DNA of 64,000 bases from Glaciecola sp964446865 (GCA_964446865.1 CAYURD010000001.1:1-64000); one strand, 5' to 3'; numbered from the stretch's first letter, positions 26,766-36,623 are shown. Numbers and translations are program-made. The notes: generated by a model from the sequence alone, not told the origin.

Positions 26766-28010
26766 TTATGCTGGCGGTCTTACAACGACTATTTCGCCAT
26801 CTCTGGTTTGTACAATGATTTTTCCATCTTGGAATAATGGCTCAACGTAGATGCCTTCATCTTCGTCGTCATCACCTATGGCGATACGAGACACATATTT
26901 ACCTTCGTCTTGCGTAAAATAGTGTAAATAGCCAAATTTATCACCGCTTACTACATATTCTCCAACCGGTGTTGGCGCCGTCAAATTGCGTCTTCGTAAA
27001 TCCCCATTAGACCATAACTCTACGCCGTTACGACGGTCTATCGCATACACATTACTGTTGTTGTCAGTAACAAATAAACGATTGCCGGCTAATGTTACAT
27101 TGCGATAAGACGCATATTCGCGCGTCCAAATAACATTACCAGAACGCAGTTCAATCGCGGCTAAAGACCCACCAAAAGACACGATGTACATAGTGCCGCC
27201 AATAACCAATGGCTTTGAATCTATATCAACAATTCGTTCTAATTCAGTTGCGCCTGTTGGTTTAGCCACAATCGATTCCCAAGCGGTGAGACCCGAATCA
27301 AGAATACTAATACGCACACGACCATTAGCTAGGCCAATGATAGCACCACCAGCAGCAGCAACAGGCGTTGACGTACCGCGCAAACTAAGTGGCGGAACAT
27401 CTGACTCATTTTGCCATTTTACTTCGCCGGTAAGCGCATCAAGCCCCATAAGCGTGCCAGCAACCGTATTGATAACGAGTATGTTGTTATCTGCAGCAGG
27501 TGCAGCCACAACTTCACCCGATACGTTTGTTTGCCATTTTATGCTGCCATCATCTTGACTTAGTGAGTAAATATCGCCATCTTCGGTGCCAAAGTATAGG
27601 TTGTTGTACGCTAGGGTTAAGCCCCCAGATACCTTTGATGAAATTGTCGCAGCGAATAGGCCATATAAATTCCACAATGAACGCTCTCTGCTTTTACGGC
27701 TTATTACCGTTTCCCAAAGTTCGTCGCCAGTTTCAGCATCAAAGGCGACGATTGTACCTTCACGATCTGCAGCAAAAATCTTACCCGCACCCACCGCAGG
27801 AGATAAGCGTGAATAATACTCTTCAACACCGTCACCTACAGATTCTTGCCAAATCACCTCATTTTCAAAGGCCATTGTTATTTCGGGAAGTTGACGAATT
27901 TCGTATTCTTCATCATCTCCAAACCAGCCAGAAATAGTCGCGCAAGCACTTAAGCTTGCAACAAGTGTGAACGTTACGGATGCCTTTACAAATTTATTCA
28001 AGGCTTTCAC
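26766..28010 (-). CDS. bamB: Outer membrane assembly lipoprotein BamB
   Basis: BamB is the beta-propeller lipoprotein of the BAM complex that inserts beta-barrel proteins in the outer membrane. The 414-residue protein has a lipoprotein signal ending LVASLSAC, so Cys23 is lipidated, followed by PQQ-like repeats (FAADREGTIVAFDAETGDELW, NLYFGTEDGDIYSLSQDDGS, NVYAIDRRNGVELW). The annotated GTG overlaps the yfgM end by 17 bases. A TTG nine bases further in has a better placed AGGTGA and would give the same mature protein. It is part of hisS-yfgM-bamB and ends in a clear terminator. Confidence 0.96.
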   Translation of the reverse strand: MKALNKFVKASVTFTLVASLSACATISGWFGDDEEYEIRQLPEITMAFENEVIWQESVGDGVEEYYSRLSPAVGAGKIFAADREGTIVAFDAETGDELWETVISRKSRERSLWNLYGLFAATISSKVSGGLTLAYNNLYFGTEDGDIYSLSQDDGSIKWQTNVSGEVVAAPAADNNILVINTVAGTLMGLDALTGEVKWQNESDVPPLSLRGTSTPVAAAGGAIIGLANGRVRISILDSGLTAWESIVAKPTGATELERIVDIDSKPLVIGGTMYIVSFGGSLAAIELRSGNVIWTREYASYRNVTLAGNRLFVTDNNSNVYAIDRRNGVELWSNGDLRRRNLTAPTPVGEYVVSGDKFGYLHYFTQDEGKYVSRIAIGDDDEDEGIYVEPLFQDGKIIVQTRDGEIVVVRPPA

Positions 28011-28641
28011 CTTGTGCTTGTGCTTGAGCTTTTGTTTTCGCGTAAGCGATGTTGTCGCGCTTCATTTTAAGATTTTGATCATTTGGGATTTGTGCAATCG
28101 CCAGGGTGTATGCGTCTTTTGCTGCGTCAAAATCACCTTTTGCGAGTAAGGCATCACCGCGCAACTCTTCGACTTGTCCGCTAAATTCATTTGCTTGAAC
28201 CTGATCTAACACCTTAATCGCTTCATCGTGCTCTTCAAGCTGAATATGTAAGTTAGCTAAACGCAAACGAGCAATGTCAGATATGCTTGAGTCACCAGTA
28301 GTGACTTTAATTAAGCTGTCTTTCGCAGCTGCGTAATCTTCTTTTTCAACAGCTTGCTGAGCAATGATCATAGCCGCTAAGGGCGCATAACCGGTGTCTG
28401 GCTGTTCAGTTAAAAATGCACTAAGTTGGTCTGTATTTTGGTCGCTTATAAACGCTTGGATACTCTCTTCAAACGCGCTTGAGGCAGCTTCTTTATTGGT
28501 AATTTGCATATCATTATAATAGCGCCAACCAAACAGTAAGCCCAAACCAACACATGCACCAACAAGTATGGCGATACCATTATCTTTCCAAAACTTTTTA
28601 ATGGCCTGGATTTGCTGTTCTTCGGTTTCGTAACCTATCAT
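27994..28641 (-). CDS. yfgM: Ancillary SecYEG translocon subunit YfgM
   Basis: The 215-residue protein has a short cytoplasmic N-terminus (YETEEQQIQAIKKFWKDNG), one membrane helix (about 24-42, IAILVGACVGLGLLFGWRYY) and a periplasmic domain with TPR-like helices (about 60-205). YfgM associates with SecYEG and PpiD, handing secreted proteins to periplasmic chaperones in E. coli. It overlaps bamB and follows hisS, the conserved gammaproteobacterial order. Confidence 0.92.
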   Translation of the reverse strand: MIGYETEEQQIQAIKKFWKDNGIAILVGACVGLGLLFGWRYYNDMQITNKEAASSAFEESIQAFISDQNTDQLSAFLTEQPDTGYAPLAAMIIAQQAVEKEDYAAAKDSLIKVTTGDSSISDIARLRLANLHIQLEEHDEAIKVLDQVQANEFSGQVEELRGDALLAKGDFDAAKDAYTLAIAQIPNDQNLKMKRDNIAYAKTKAQAQAQGESLE

Positions 28642-28702
28642 CTTTATACTTTCCTTTTGTACTTCTTGTTTCGTGCTTTCAAATTAATTCAAAATTTAGC
28701 AT

Positions 28703-29980
28703 TTAATGCGTATTCAAATCGGCTAATAATTCCAATAATTGGCTTTGTGAAACGGTTACTTGAGCCGCGTCGCTGCGCAACCATTTTACGCCAAACATTT
28801 TTTCATTCGCTTCAGTTTCGCCAATAATAACCGCAGCTTGCGCGCCGCTAGCATCGGCTTTTTTCAATTGTTTTTTAAAGTTACCGCCACCGCAATGTAA
28901 TTGTACTTTTAAGAAAGAAAAATGGTTTCTTATTTCTTCTACTAACTTCATTGCCTCGATGGCTGCCTTGTCGCCCATCGCGGTTACGTATACGTCAGCC
29001 AAGTTTTGCATTGGCTCTAATTGGCTTGCTTCTACCAATAGCACCAAACGTTCAATGCCCATCGCAAAGCCTATACCGTTGGTTGCTTTGGCGCCAAGCT
29101 GCTCAACAAGTGTATCGTAACGGCCACCTGCACAAATGGTACCTTGTGCACCTAGCATATCGGTGACCCATTCAAAAACGGTGCGATTATAATAGTCTAA
29201 ACCACGCACTAAAGACGGGTTAACTTCATATTGGATACCTAAAGCATCTAATCGTTCACACAATTGCGAAAAATGTTGTGCAGAATCTTCATCTAAATGA
29301 TCAATCAGCTTTGGCGCATTAGCTACTATAGCTTGGGTGTTAGTGTTTTTTGAATCGAGTATACGCAAAGGATTGCTATTAAGGCGTCTTTTGCTGTCCT
29401 CATCTAGCTCATCAATATGTTGCTCTAAATAGGTAACTAATAAGTCCCGATAGTCGCTTCTTGCTTGGGCGTTACCCAAGGAATTTAGCTGCAGTGTTAC
29501 TTTGTCTGAAATGCCAAAGGCCTTCCAAAGGCGAGCGCCCATCATGATCATTTCGGCATCAATATCGGGTCCTTCAAATCCAAAGGCCTCTGCGCCAAAC
29601 TGATGAAACTGACGATAACGCCCTTTTTGAGGACGTTCGTGCCTAAACATTGGCCCCATGTACCATAAGCGTTGCTGCTGGTTGTAAAGTAAGCCATGCT
29701 GAATACCCGCGCGCACTGCGCATGCTGTACCTTCTGGACGAAGCGCTAAACTATCTCCGTTACGATCATCAAAGACATACATTTCTTTTTCAACGATATC
29801 GGTGGCTTCGCCAACAGAGCGTTTGAACAAATCGGTACTTTCTACAATAGGCGTGCGGATTTCTTGATAATGGTAGCTATTGACCAACTCGCGAATGTTG
29901 CTCTCTACAAACTGCCACACAGGCGTTTGACTTGGGAGACAATCATTCATACCACGAATTGCTTGAATTGTTTTGGCCAC
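28703..29980 (-). CDS. hisS: Histidyl-tRNA synthetase
   Basis: A class II synthetase of 425 residues starting with GTG (AKTIQAIRGMNDCLP). Motif 2 lies in FRHERPQKGRYRQFHQFGAE, the histidine-binding loop is GLDYYNRTVFEWV and motif 3 is GIGFAMGIERLVLL. The C-terminal anticodon-binding domain runs from about residue 330. It lies 61 bases upstream of yfgM and 101 bases after ispG on the same strand. Confidence 0.97.
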   Translation of the reverse strand: MAKTIQAIRGMNDCLPSQTPVWQFVESNIRELVNSYHYQEIRTPIVESTDLFKRSVGEATDIVEKEMYVFDDRNGDSLALRPEGTACAVRAGIQHGLLYNQQQRLWYMGPMFRHERPQKGRYRQFHQFGAEAFGFEGPDIDAEMIMMGARLWKAFGISDKVTLQLNSLGNAQARSDYRDLLVTYLEQHIDELDEDSKRRLNSNPLRILDSKNTNTQAIVANAPKLIDHLDEDSAQHFSQLCERLDALGIQYEVNPSLVRGLDYYNRTVFEWVTDMLGAQGTICAGGRYDTLVEQLGAKATNGIGFAMGIERLVLLVEASQLEPMQNLADVYVTAMGDKAAIEAMKLVEEIRNHFSFLKVQLHCGGGNFKKQLKKADASGAQAAVIIGETEANEKMFGVKWLRSDAAQVTVSQSQLLELLADLNTH

Positions 29981-30081
29981 TCTATTCTCAGCTTAACTAA
30001 TTAGGCGCGATAGTATAAGTATTTTGAGACTTGGGGTAAAGCAATTAGCGCACAAATCAGGAGGATTTACGCGCTTATCTA

Positions 30082-31215
30082 TTAATCTTGGGAAAGCTTA
30101 ACGTCAATACGGTTTTTTTCGTCTAACATTGCGGCTTTAGCAGCGACTTTAGCTCTAATTTTTTGCTCTAAATTATCAACTAAATCGTTGTTAGCAATGC
30201 GCTCACGTTGACGAATACCATCTTCATAAAAGCCACTCATATTGCGCGCACCAGTCAAGCCGATATCTGAGACTTCGGCTTCGCCGGGGCCATTTACCAC
30301 GCAACCAATAATCGATACATCAAGTGGCGTAATAATATCTTCAAGCCTTTGTTCAAGGGCATTAACGGTATCAATGACATCAAACTCTTGTCTTGAGCAA
30401 CTAGGGCATGCAATAAAGTTGATACCGCGTGAGCGTATCCTCAACGACTTTAAAATATCAAAACCTACTTTAATTTCTTCAACAGGATCGGCAGCTAATG
30501 AAATACGAATGGTGTCGCCTATTCCTTCGGCTAGTAGCATACCTAAGCCTACAGCACTTTTAACCGAACCCGCGCGTAAGCCACCCGCTTCAGTGATGCC
30601 TAAGTGCAGAGGTTGTTTAATTTGTTGAGCCAAGAGTCTATAGGCACCTACTGCTAAAAAAACATCTGATGCTTTAACAGACACTTTAAATTGATCAAAA
30701 TTGAGCTTATCGAGAATGTCGACATGTCTCATTGCAGATTCTACTAGTGCCTCAGGTGTTGGTTCACCGTACTTTTCTTGCAAATCTCGTTCTAGAGAAC
30801 CGCCATTTACGCCTATGCGGATAGGAATATTTTTATCTTTAGCACAATCAACAACGGCTTTTACACGCTCCATGTTGCCAATATTACCTGGGTTTATACG
30901 CAAACAATCAACACCATATTCCGCAACTTTTAAGGCTATACGATAATCAAAATGAATATCGGCAACCAACGGCACATCCACTTGTTGACGAATTAATTTA
31001 AATGCTTCAGCGGCATCCATTGTCGGAACCGATACCCTGACAATATCGCCACCCACCGCAACAATACGATTAATTTGCGCGACAGTGGCCTCTACATCGG
31101 TAGTCTCGGTATTTGTCATTGATTGCACGGCAATGGGAGCGCCATCGCCAATTGGTACTTTGCCTACATTAATACGAATAGATTGACGACGTTTAATCGG
31201 TGATTCTGCAAACAT
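30082..31215 (-). CDS. ispG: 4-hydroxy-3-methylbut-2-enyl diphosphate synthase (IspG/GcpE)
   Basis: IspG performs the sixth step of the MEP isoprenoid pathway, reductively opening MEcPP to HMBPP with a [4Fe-4S] cluster. The 377-residue protein has the TIM-barrel opening VGKVPIGDGAPIAVQSMTNT and the C-terminal cluster ligands in FIACPSCSRQEFD and the later GCVVNGPGEA (Cys-x2-Cys and a distal Cys). It depends on Fe-S clusters, made by the isc operon 5 kb upstream. Its ATG overlaps the rodZ stop by one base (TAATG), so translation is coupled. Confidence 0.97.
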   Translation of the reverse strand: MFAESPIKRRQSIRINVGKVPIGDGAPIAVQSMTNTETTDVEATVAQINRIVAVGGDIVRVSVPTMDAAEAFKLIRQQVDVPLVADIHFDYRIALKVAEYGVDCLRINPGNIGNMERVKAVVDCAKDKNIPIRIGVNGGSLERDLQEKYGEPTPEALVESAMRHVDILDKLNFDQFKVSVKASDVFLAVGAYRLLAQQIKQPLHLGITEAGGLRAGSVKSAVGLGMLLAEGIGDTIRISLAADPVEEIKVGFDILKSLRIRSRGINFIACPSCSRQEFDVIDTVNALEQRLEDIITPLDVSIIGCVVNGPGEAEVSDIGLTGARNMSGFYEDGIRQRERIANNDLVDNLEQKIRAKVAAKAAMLDEKNRIDVKLSQD

Positions 31216-32516
31216 TATTCACTCTCTACTGACAACTCAAAATTAGCTGAACGGCCACCTGGATGAACAGACATATCGTAGTCTTTTCCAGCAAAATTAA
31301 TCGCTACGTTTTGCGGCGCGCCTAAAATAACTCTTACTGGGGCTAGACCAGACACTTCCATCACGCGACCTTTCTTTTTAACGCCAATTGCCATGGTTTC
31401 GCCGTTGACGTCTTTTACACTCACCCAACAATCATCTGCAAAGGTAAATACAATATTGACCGTACCGTCTTCATTAATACGATAGCCTTGTGGATTAATT
31501 GACGATGTATTGGCAATGTCGTCAAATGCAGTAATAGTACTTTCATTGACAGCTTCTTCAGTTTGTTGCAATGCGTTTTGTGCAATAGCGTTAGCTGAGT
31601 CTAGGGCATCCTGTGTGCTATTTGACAATGCGTCTGCGCCATCATCAATCGCTGCGTCTAACTCATCGTTAGCGCTTTGCAGCTCTTCTGATCTAGCGAC
31701 GACAGCATCATTTTCTTCATTTAATGCCTGGTCAACAGCATCGTTTTGCAATGATTCAGCCGTTTGAGACAAGTTATCTAAGGCTTCGTTTGTTTCATCA
31801 TTGGCAAGCTGACTAGCATCAGCTACTGCATCATCAGGTATCTGTGGGCCGGTATCTAGACGCTGCATATCAGCATCATCACCACTGGTTGTGACGTTTG
31901 CTTGAGGGTCTTGTTCGATAGCATCGTTGTCGCCTTCGCTTTCATCCTCACTAAATAGGTTATCAATCGTATCGGTGACAAAGTTCTGTGAATCAGAAAA
32001 AGAATCAGATTGCTGAACCCACCAACCAATGACAGAGCCAAGGACAAGCAAAATCACCACAATAGTGACCATATTCCAGCGCTGATCGCTGGCTTCGCGA
32101 GTGACTCGCCTAGAAAAGCTCTGTAGCTTTGCCGGCTGGCTGTCTTGCACATGCACCTTGTCGTAAGCATCCAACAGAGGCTGAGCATCAAGCTGGACTA
32201 ACTTAGCATACAAGCGAACATATCCCTTGTTAAAGGTTACCGATACGCCAGGCTCTAAATCGTCTTGCTCTACGGCCATCACACTATTAAGTCTTAAATG
32301 CAAACGGTCCGCGACTTGTTGCTGCGTAAGACCTAGCTTTTTTCGCGCCGCAGCGAGTTGTTTACCAGGGCTCTGTATGGTCTCTTCGCGCTTGTTTTCA
32401 ACATCGCGTTGGTTGGCCGGCGCCGATGATGCAGTAGGCGTCGCTTCATTGCTTGAAGCGTCATTAGGCGTAGCTATATTAGGTGTTGCACTTTCGTCTT
32501 TTGATTCATTACTCAT
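31215..32516 (-). CDS. rodZ: Cytoskeleton protein RodZ with long acidic linker
   Basis: RodZ links MreB filaments to the inner membrane and maintains rod shape. The 433-residue protein has a Ser/Asn/Ala-rich N-terminal tail of about 45 residues, a helix-turn-helix domain at about 50-115 (GKQLAAARKKLGLTQQQVAD), a membrane helix at about 149-167 and a C-terminal DUF4115 domain at about 345-430. Between the last two lies an Asp/Glu/Asn/Ala-rich linker of about 175 residues (for example NDELDAAIDDGADALSNST), longer than the E. coli one. It overlaps pilW by 8 bases upstream and ispG by one base downstream. Confidence 0.92.
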   Translation of the reverse strand: MSNESKDESATPNIATPNDASSNEATPTASSAPANQRDVENKREETIQSPGKQLAAARKKLGLTQQQVADRLHLRLNSVMAVEQDDLEPGVSVTFNKGYVRLYAKLVQLDAQPLLDAYDKVHVQDSQPAKLQSFSRRVTREASDQRWNMVTIVVILLVLGSVIGWWVQQSDSFSDSQNFVTDTIDNLFSEDESEGDNDAIEQDPQANVTTSGDDADMQRLDTGPQIPDDAVADASQLANDETNEALDNLSQTAESLQNDAVDQALNEENDAVVARSEELQSANDELDAAIDDGADALSNSTQDALDSANAIAQNALQQTEEAVNESTITAFDDIANTSSINPQGYRINEDGTVNIVFTFADDCWVSVKDVNGETMAIGVKKKGRVMEVSGLAPVRVILGAPQNVAINFAGKDYDMSVHPGGRSANFELSVESE

Positions 32517-34206
32517 TTGAATTTGGGTTCCTTACCCACAGCTTTGTGCCGATGCGAATTGCCGAAGCATCTTCTAGGTTATTCCACTCGATCAGTTTTC
32601 TAACTTTTACGTTATATTTTAATGATATACGGTACAGATTTTCTTTTGGTTTCACAATATGAAACGGCGTTTCGCTGCTATTTTGTCCTACTATTGTTTG
32701 TGTAGCAGATTCAATCGTTGTTTGTGATGGTGTTTCTGTGACGCTTGTTGTTACGGTATCGGATAAGGTATCCGTTAAGTTATCATTTGAACTATCAAGA
32801 GGTAAACCTTCTTCTTCCGATTCTACGAGCTCAATTGGTTTCTCGCCGCTGAGCACCTGCTTTGCCAGTGCGGCCGTCGCTTCTGCCGCATTCATCTGCG
32901 ATAGTGATTTTTCTTGACTAGAACTTTGAACAAGTGAAGCTTCTTGACCGATCTCGGTATCATCATTTAAAAGAGGTTTTTGAACAATCGCTTTTTCAGC
33001 TTCGCCTTCTCCAGTCAAAGCATCAAGCTCATCTTGTAAACCTTCAAAACCCGCAGCCAATGCTTCTTCGCCTTGCGTTACTTGTGGGGCTGTGTTGTTT
33101 GCTAAAGCTTCGGTATCTGCTATAGCTTCGCGATCTGCTATAGCTTCGCGATCTGACAAAGTAGTATCTTCAAGTAATTGTTTGGTTGTTTCGACTGGTG
33201 ACTCGTTTACTGCCAACGCATCTTTTTCCAACTCATCTACTTGGGCGCGAACATCTTCTTCAATCGCCGGTATCGGCGCTTGTGATCCGCTTAGATTCGT
33301 AGCAGGCTCCTCTGTAGGGTTGCCAGTAGATGCTGTTGGCATGATCACGCGAGTCTTTTTATCAGTGTTAACACTTAAAGGTTGAACTGCTGGCTCACTG
33401 ACCATGGTCTGTTTTTGGGTAACGGCCAATCCTGGTTGGAACTTTCCTAATTGCGAAAGTGCCTTTTGAGTATTCTCATTGCTCGGATAAAGTCGTTTCA
33501 AAATATCTGCATATTCTAGCGCTGCGCGCATATCGCTTTGACCTTTTGCTATCTGAAACGATAGCCAAAGTGACTGGGCATTAACACTCGCGTTGCGTTC
33601 ATATTTCCATAACGCTCGCTTTGCATCGTCCCATTGACCTTGATCTGTATTTATTTGAGCCAATGCTAATAAACTTGAGGCACGTGTTGGTTGGTGATTA
33701 AGTGCACTGTTAAAATACTGCACCGCTTCGGTCATATTGCCTTGGCTTTGGCTACAAAGTGCTAAGTTTTCGTAGGTAGAAGCAGTTGAGATATAACTTT
33801 TGTCGTCTACCGCATCTAAAAAATATTTTTTAGCGCGCGCATAATTACCTTGTTTGCATAAAAAAGCGCCGTAACTGTTCAACACATCGGGGTCATTGCG
33901 TGAGTATTTTAAAGCACTTTGATAATACTCTTCAGCCCTCGCATCTTCGCCGACCTGTTGATAATAAAAGGCCATAGCATAATGCGCTTCACCCGAACGA
34001 GGCGAAAACTCCAATGCTTTATCAAGATTGAACTTTGCTTGGCTAAAACTGCCGTTTTTTAAGTACGTTAGGCCCAAACTTACACGCGTTTTAGCGGCCT
34101 CAACAGTATCAAACTCGCCGGTGCCACTAAATCCCTTTTCAACAGGATCACTTGCACATGCAGTTAACATGGCGACTACACATAATAAATAGACTTTCTT
34201 CAACAT
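32509..34206 (-). CDS. pilW: Type IV pilus biogenesis lipoprotein PilW/PilF with added LysM domain
   Basis: PilW (PilF in Pseudomonas) is the outer-membrane TPR pilotin for the PilQ secretin. The 565-residue protein has a lipobox ending LTAC at residue 17, about six TPR repeats at 38-255 (KARVSLGLTYLKNGS-like, EAHYAMAFYYQQVGEDARAE, DPDVLNSYGAFLCKQGNYAR), a disordered acidic stretch at about 260-505, and a C-terminal LysM domain at about 511-558 (FHIVKPKENLYRISLKYNV). Classical PilF proteins of about 250 residues stop after the TPRs. The LysM tail should bind peptidoglycan. It overlaps rodZ by 8 bases. Confidence 0.88.
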   Translation of the reverse strand: MLKKVYLLCVVAMLTACASDPVEKGFSGTGEFDTVEAAKTRVSLGLTYLKNGSFSQAKFNLDKALEFSPRSGEAHYAMAFYYQQVGEDARAEEYYQSALKYSRNDPDVLNSYGAFLCKQGNYARAKKYFLDAVDDKSYISTASTYENLALCSQSQGNMTEAVQYFNSALNHQPTRASSLLALAQINTDQGQWDDAKRALWKYERNASVNAQSLWLSFQIAKGQSDMRAALEYADILKRLYPSNENTQKALSQLGKFQPGLAVTQKQTMVSEPAVQPLSVNTDKKTRVIMPTASTGNPTEEPATNLSGSQAPIPAIEEDVRAQVDELEKDALAVNESPVETTKQLLEDTTLSDREAIADREAIADTEALANNTAPQVTQGEEALAAGFEGLQDELDALTGEGEAEKAIVQKPLLNDDTEIGQEASLVQSSSQEKSLSQMNAAEATAALAKQVLSGEKPIELVESEEEGLPLDSSNDNLTDTLSDTVTTSVTETPSQTTIESATQTIVGQNSSETPFHIVKPKENLYRISLKYNVKVRKLIEWNNLEDASAIRIGTKLWVRNPNSNE

Positions 34207-34276
34207 AGATAATTACCTATTGGCACCGATATACTTTTCTTATTAAGTGCGTTAGTTCTTTAATTTTATACGTTTT

Positions 34277-35446
34277 TTAGTCAGATACTTTGACAGAAAT
34301 CGGCTTTCCTTGCATTTGCTTTTTCATTAATCGTTTTGTTCTATCTACCACGTCGCCGACCAATTGTCCGCAAGCTGCGTCAATATCATCGCCTCGCGTT
34401 TTTCGTACCACGGTCATAAAACCGTAGCTTGTCAGCACTTTTGCAAATCTATCTATTCGAGAATTACTCGAACAAGTGTAAGGAGATCCTGGATATGGGT
34501 TAAACGGAATAAGGTTGATTTTACTGGGTGTGTCTTTTAGCACCTTGGCCAAAGCATGAGCTTGATCAGTGCTATCGTTAATGCCGTTTAACATGACATA
34601 TTCGACCGTCACTTTGCCTTGGTTAGCTTTTGATTTTGCTAAGTATCGACGAACGCCGGCTAAGAAGGCCTCAATATTGTATTTTTTGTTGACCGGTACA
34701 ATCTCATCTCTGAGTTTATCGTCGGGTGCGTGTAGCGAAATAGCTAAAGCAACATCAATTTGGTCACCTAGCATGTCAAGCGCGGGTACAACGCCAGAGG
34801 TTGATAGTGTGACCCGACGTTTTGATAAACCAAAGCCAAAATCATCCATCATTAAGTCCATGGCTGGCACAACATTTTTTAGATTTAGCAAAGGCTCACC
34901 CATGCCCATCATGACCACGTTAGTGATGGGCCGCTGCGCGGTATCTTTAGACAAGCCAATAAATGTAGCTACGCGCCACACTTGACCAATAATTTCTGCC
35001 ACCGATAAATTTCGGTTAAAACCTTGCTGCGCAGTTGAGCAAAATGTGCATTCGAGTGCACAGCCCACCTGCGATGAAACGCAAAGCGTGGCTCGGTCAG
35101 TCTCGGGGATCCAGACCGTTTCAACCTCTTGGCCGCCGTCTAGAATGATGGCAAATTTTATAGTGCCATCAGACGCTTGCTGATGCTGCGAAATTTCGGG
35201 GGCTCGCACCTCACACAATGAATCTAATTTTGCGCGTAAGGCTTTATTCAAATTTGTCATTTTAGTAAAGTCTGACTCACCTTCTTGGTAAATCCACTTC
35301 ATAATTTGATCGGCTCTAAAAGGCTTTTCACCGATGCTCGCAAAATACTCTCTTAAAGCACTTCTATTGAAGTTGAGTAAATTTTGTTTTTTCGCCTTTT
35401 TATCGTTTTCGATACTTTTGTTAGGCGTTTGCACTTCGACCGACAT
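34277..35446 (-). CDS. rlmN: Dual-specificity 23S rRNA/tRNA adenosine-C2 methyltransferase RlmN
   Basis: RlmN is a radical-SAM enzyme that makes m2A2503 in 23S rRNA and m2A37 in some tRNAs. The 389-residue protein has the cluster motif CALECTFC, the N-terminal RNA-binding domain (FRADQIMKWIYQEG), GMGEPLLNLKNV, and a C-terminal segment DIDAACGQL containing the Cys of the methyl transfer mechanism. AAGG precedes the ATG. It is in the conserved ndk-rlmN-pilW order, with 70 bases to pilW. Confidence 0.97.
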   Translation of the reverse strand: MSVEVQTPNKSIENDKKAKKQNLLNFNRSALREYFASIGEKPFRADQIMKWIYQEGESDFTKMTNLNKALRAKLDSLCEVRAPEISQHQQASDGTIKFAIILDGGQEVETVWIPETDRATLCVSSQVGCALECTFCSTAQQGFNRNLSVAEIIGQVWRVATFIGLSKDTAQRPITNVVMMGMGEPLLNLKNVVPAMDLMMDDFGFGLSKRRVTLSTSGVVPALDMLGDQIDVALAISLHAPDDKLRDEIVPVNKKYNIEAFLAGVRRYLAKSKANQGKVTVEYVMLNGINDSTDQAHALAKVLKDTPSKINLIPFNPYPGSPYTCSSNSRIDRFAKVLTSYGFMTVVRKTRGDDIDAACGQLVGDVVDRTKRLMKKQMQGKPISVKVSD

Positions 35447-35590
35447 GATTAGACCTTTTATCGTTTGTGTTAAGGTTTGATTCTATTAATGCGTTCTTTC
35501 TTAACGCACAAAAACACATAAACTTTGTTCTAGCAGCAGCTTTGTACATTTAGTATAGAAGCTGATGCATGTTTTATTCCATTTTATGTG

Positions 35591-35617
35591 AAAAAAGGGA
35601 GCAAACGCTCCCTTTTT
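35591..35617 (-). terminator. Rho-independent terminator after ndk
   Basis: GGGAGC and GCTCCC form the core of a stem extended by A/T runs around an AAAC loop, symmetrical for both strands. It lies 19 bases after the ndk stop. Confidence 0.88.
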
Positions 35618-35635
35618 CTATTGTTTGCATCGTTA

Positions 35636-36067
35636 TTAACGAGTGCGAGGGCAAATCTCTTCATCAGAGAAGAAGTAAGCTATCTCGCGAGCAGCAGACT
35701 CAGGCGCATCCGAACCGTGTACTGCATTCTCATCAATTGATTCTGCGTAATCAGAACGAAGTGTGCCAGCAGCAGCTTCAGCAGGGTTAGTCGCCCCCAT
35801 GATTTCGCGGTTTTTAACGACTGCGTTTTCACCTTCAAGTACCTGAACCATTACCGGACCAGATGTCATAAAATCAACTAATGCGCCAAAAAATGGACGC
35901 TCTTTATGTTCAGCATAAAAGCCTTCTGCTTTTTCTCTGCTTAGGTGAAGCATTTTAGATGCAACAATGCGCAAGCCAGCTGATTCAAAACGATTGTAAA
36001 TAGCACCAATTGCATTTTTAGCTACTGCATCAGGTTTGATTATCGAAAAAGTGCGTTCTAAAGCCAT
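35636..36067 (-). CDS. ndk: Nucleoside diphosphate kinase
   Basis: Ndk equalises nucleoside triphosphate pools by phosphate transfer through a phosphohistidine. The 143-residue protein has the standard length, starting LERTFSIIKPDAV, with active-site His in ENAVHGSDAPESA near residue 117. It is followed by a terminator and lies 193 bases downstream of fdx, so it is likely monocistronic. Confidence 0.98.
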   Translation of the reverse strand: MALERTFSIIKPDAVAKNAIGAIYNRFESAGLRIVASKMLHLSREKAEGFYAEHKERPFFGALVDFMTSGPVMVQVLEGENAVVKNREIMGATNPAEAAAGTLRSDYAESIDENAVHGSDAPESAAREIAYFFSDEEICPRTR

Positions 36068-36260
36068 GTGTAAGATCCTGTATAAATATTGTATTGCTTA
36101 TTTGTTTGATCAGCCGCTAACGTTAAATATTTCTATCGCAAAAAACATCTGCGAATAACCACTCCAATCTGAAGCATGAATTATGGTTATGTAAAACTAA
36201 TCCTGTTTTTTCTGCGCGCGATTATATGCAAGTTACACGCAAAACACTAATAAATTTTGA

Positions 36261-36599
36261 TTAATGTTGCTCAGAGGCATGATTTATTGAATATTTAGGT
36301 ATTTCTACCACCAAGTCCTCATCTTTTATGATGCTTTGACAGCTTAGTCTTGATTCAGGTTCTAATCCCCACGCTTTGTCTAACAAGTCATCTTCTAATT
36401 CGTCTGATTCGTCGAGTGAATCAAAGCCTTCTCGCACAATAACGTGGCATGTAGTGCATGCGCACACCTTTTCGCAAGCGTGTTCTATGCCTATTCCATT
36501 TTTAAGCGCGACGTCTAGCACACTAGTGCCTTTCTCGCCTTCTAATACTGCGCCATCTGGGCATAACTCTTCGTGTGGTAAAAATATAATTTGTGGCAT
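36261..36599 (-). CDS. fdx: [2Fe-2S] ferredoxin of the isc system
   Basis: A 112-residue adrenodoxin-type ferredoxin that supplies electrons for Fe-S cluster assembly on IscU. The cluster ligands are visible as Cys-x5-Cys-x2-Cys in HACEKVCACTTCH plus the distal Cys in SRLSCQ. I start at MPQIIFLPHEELCP, the conserved N-terminus; a start 15 bases upstream adds unrelated residues. It is the last gene of the isc operon, 24 bases after hscA. No iscX follows, unlike E. coli. Confidence 0.96.
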   Translation of the reverse strand: MPQIIFLPHEELCPDGAVLEGEKGTSVLDVALKNGIGIEHACEKVCACTTCHVIVREGFDSLDESDELEDDLLDKAWGLEPESRLSCQSIIKDEDLVVEIPKYSINHASEQH

Positions 36600-36623
36600 G
36601 TTAGTAAATCCCAATAAAACGCG

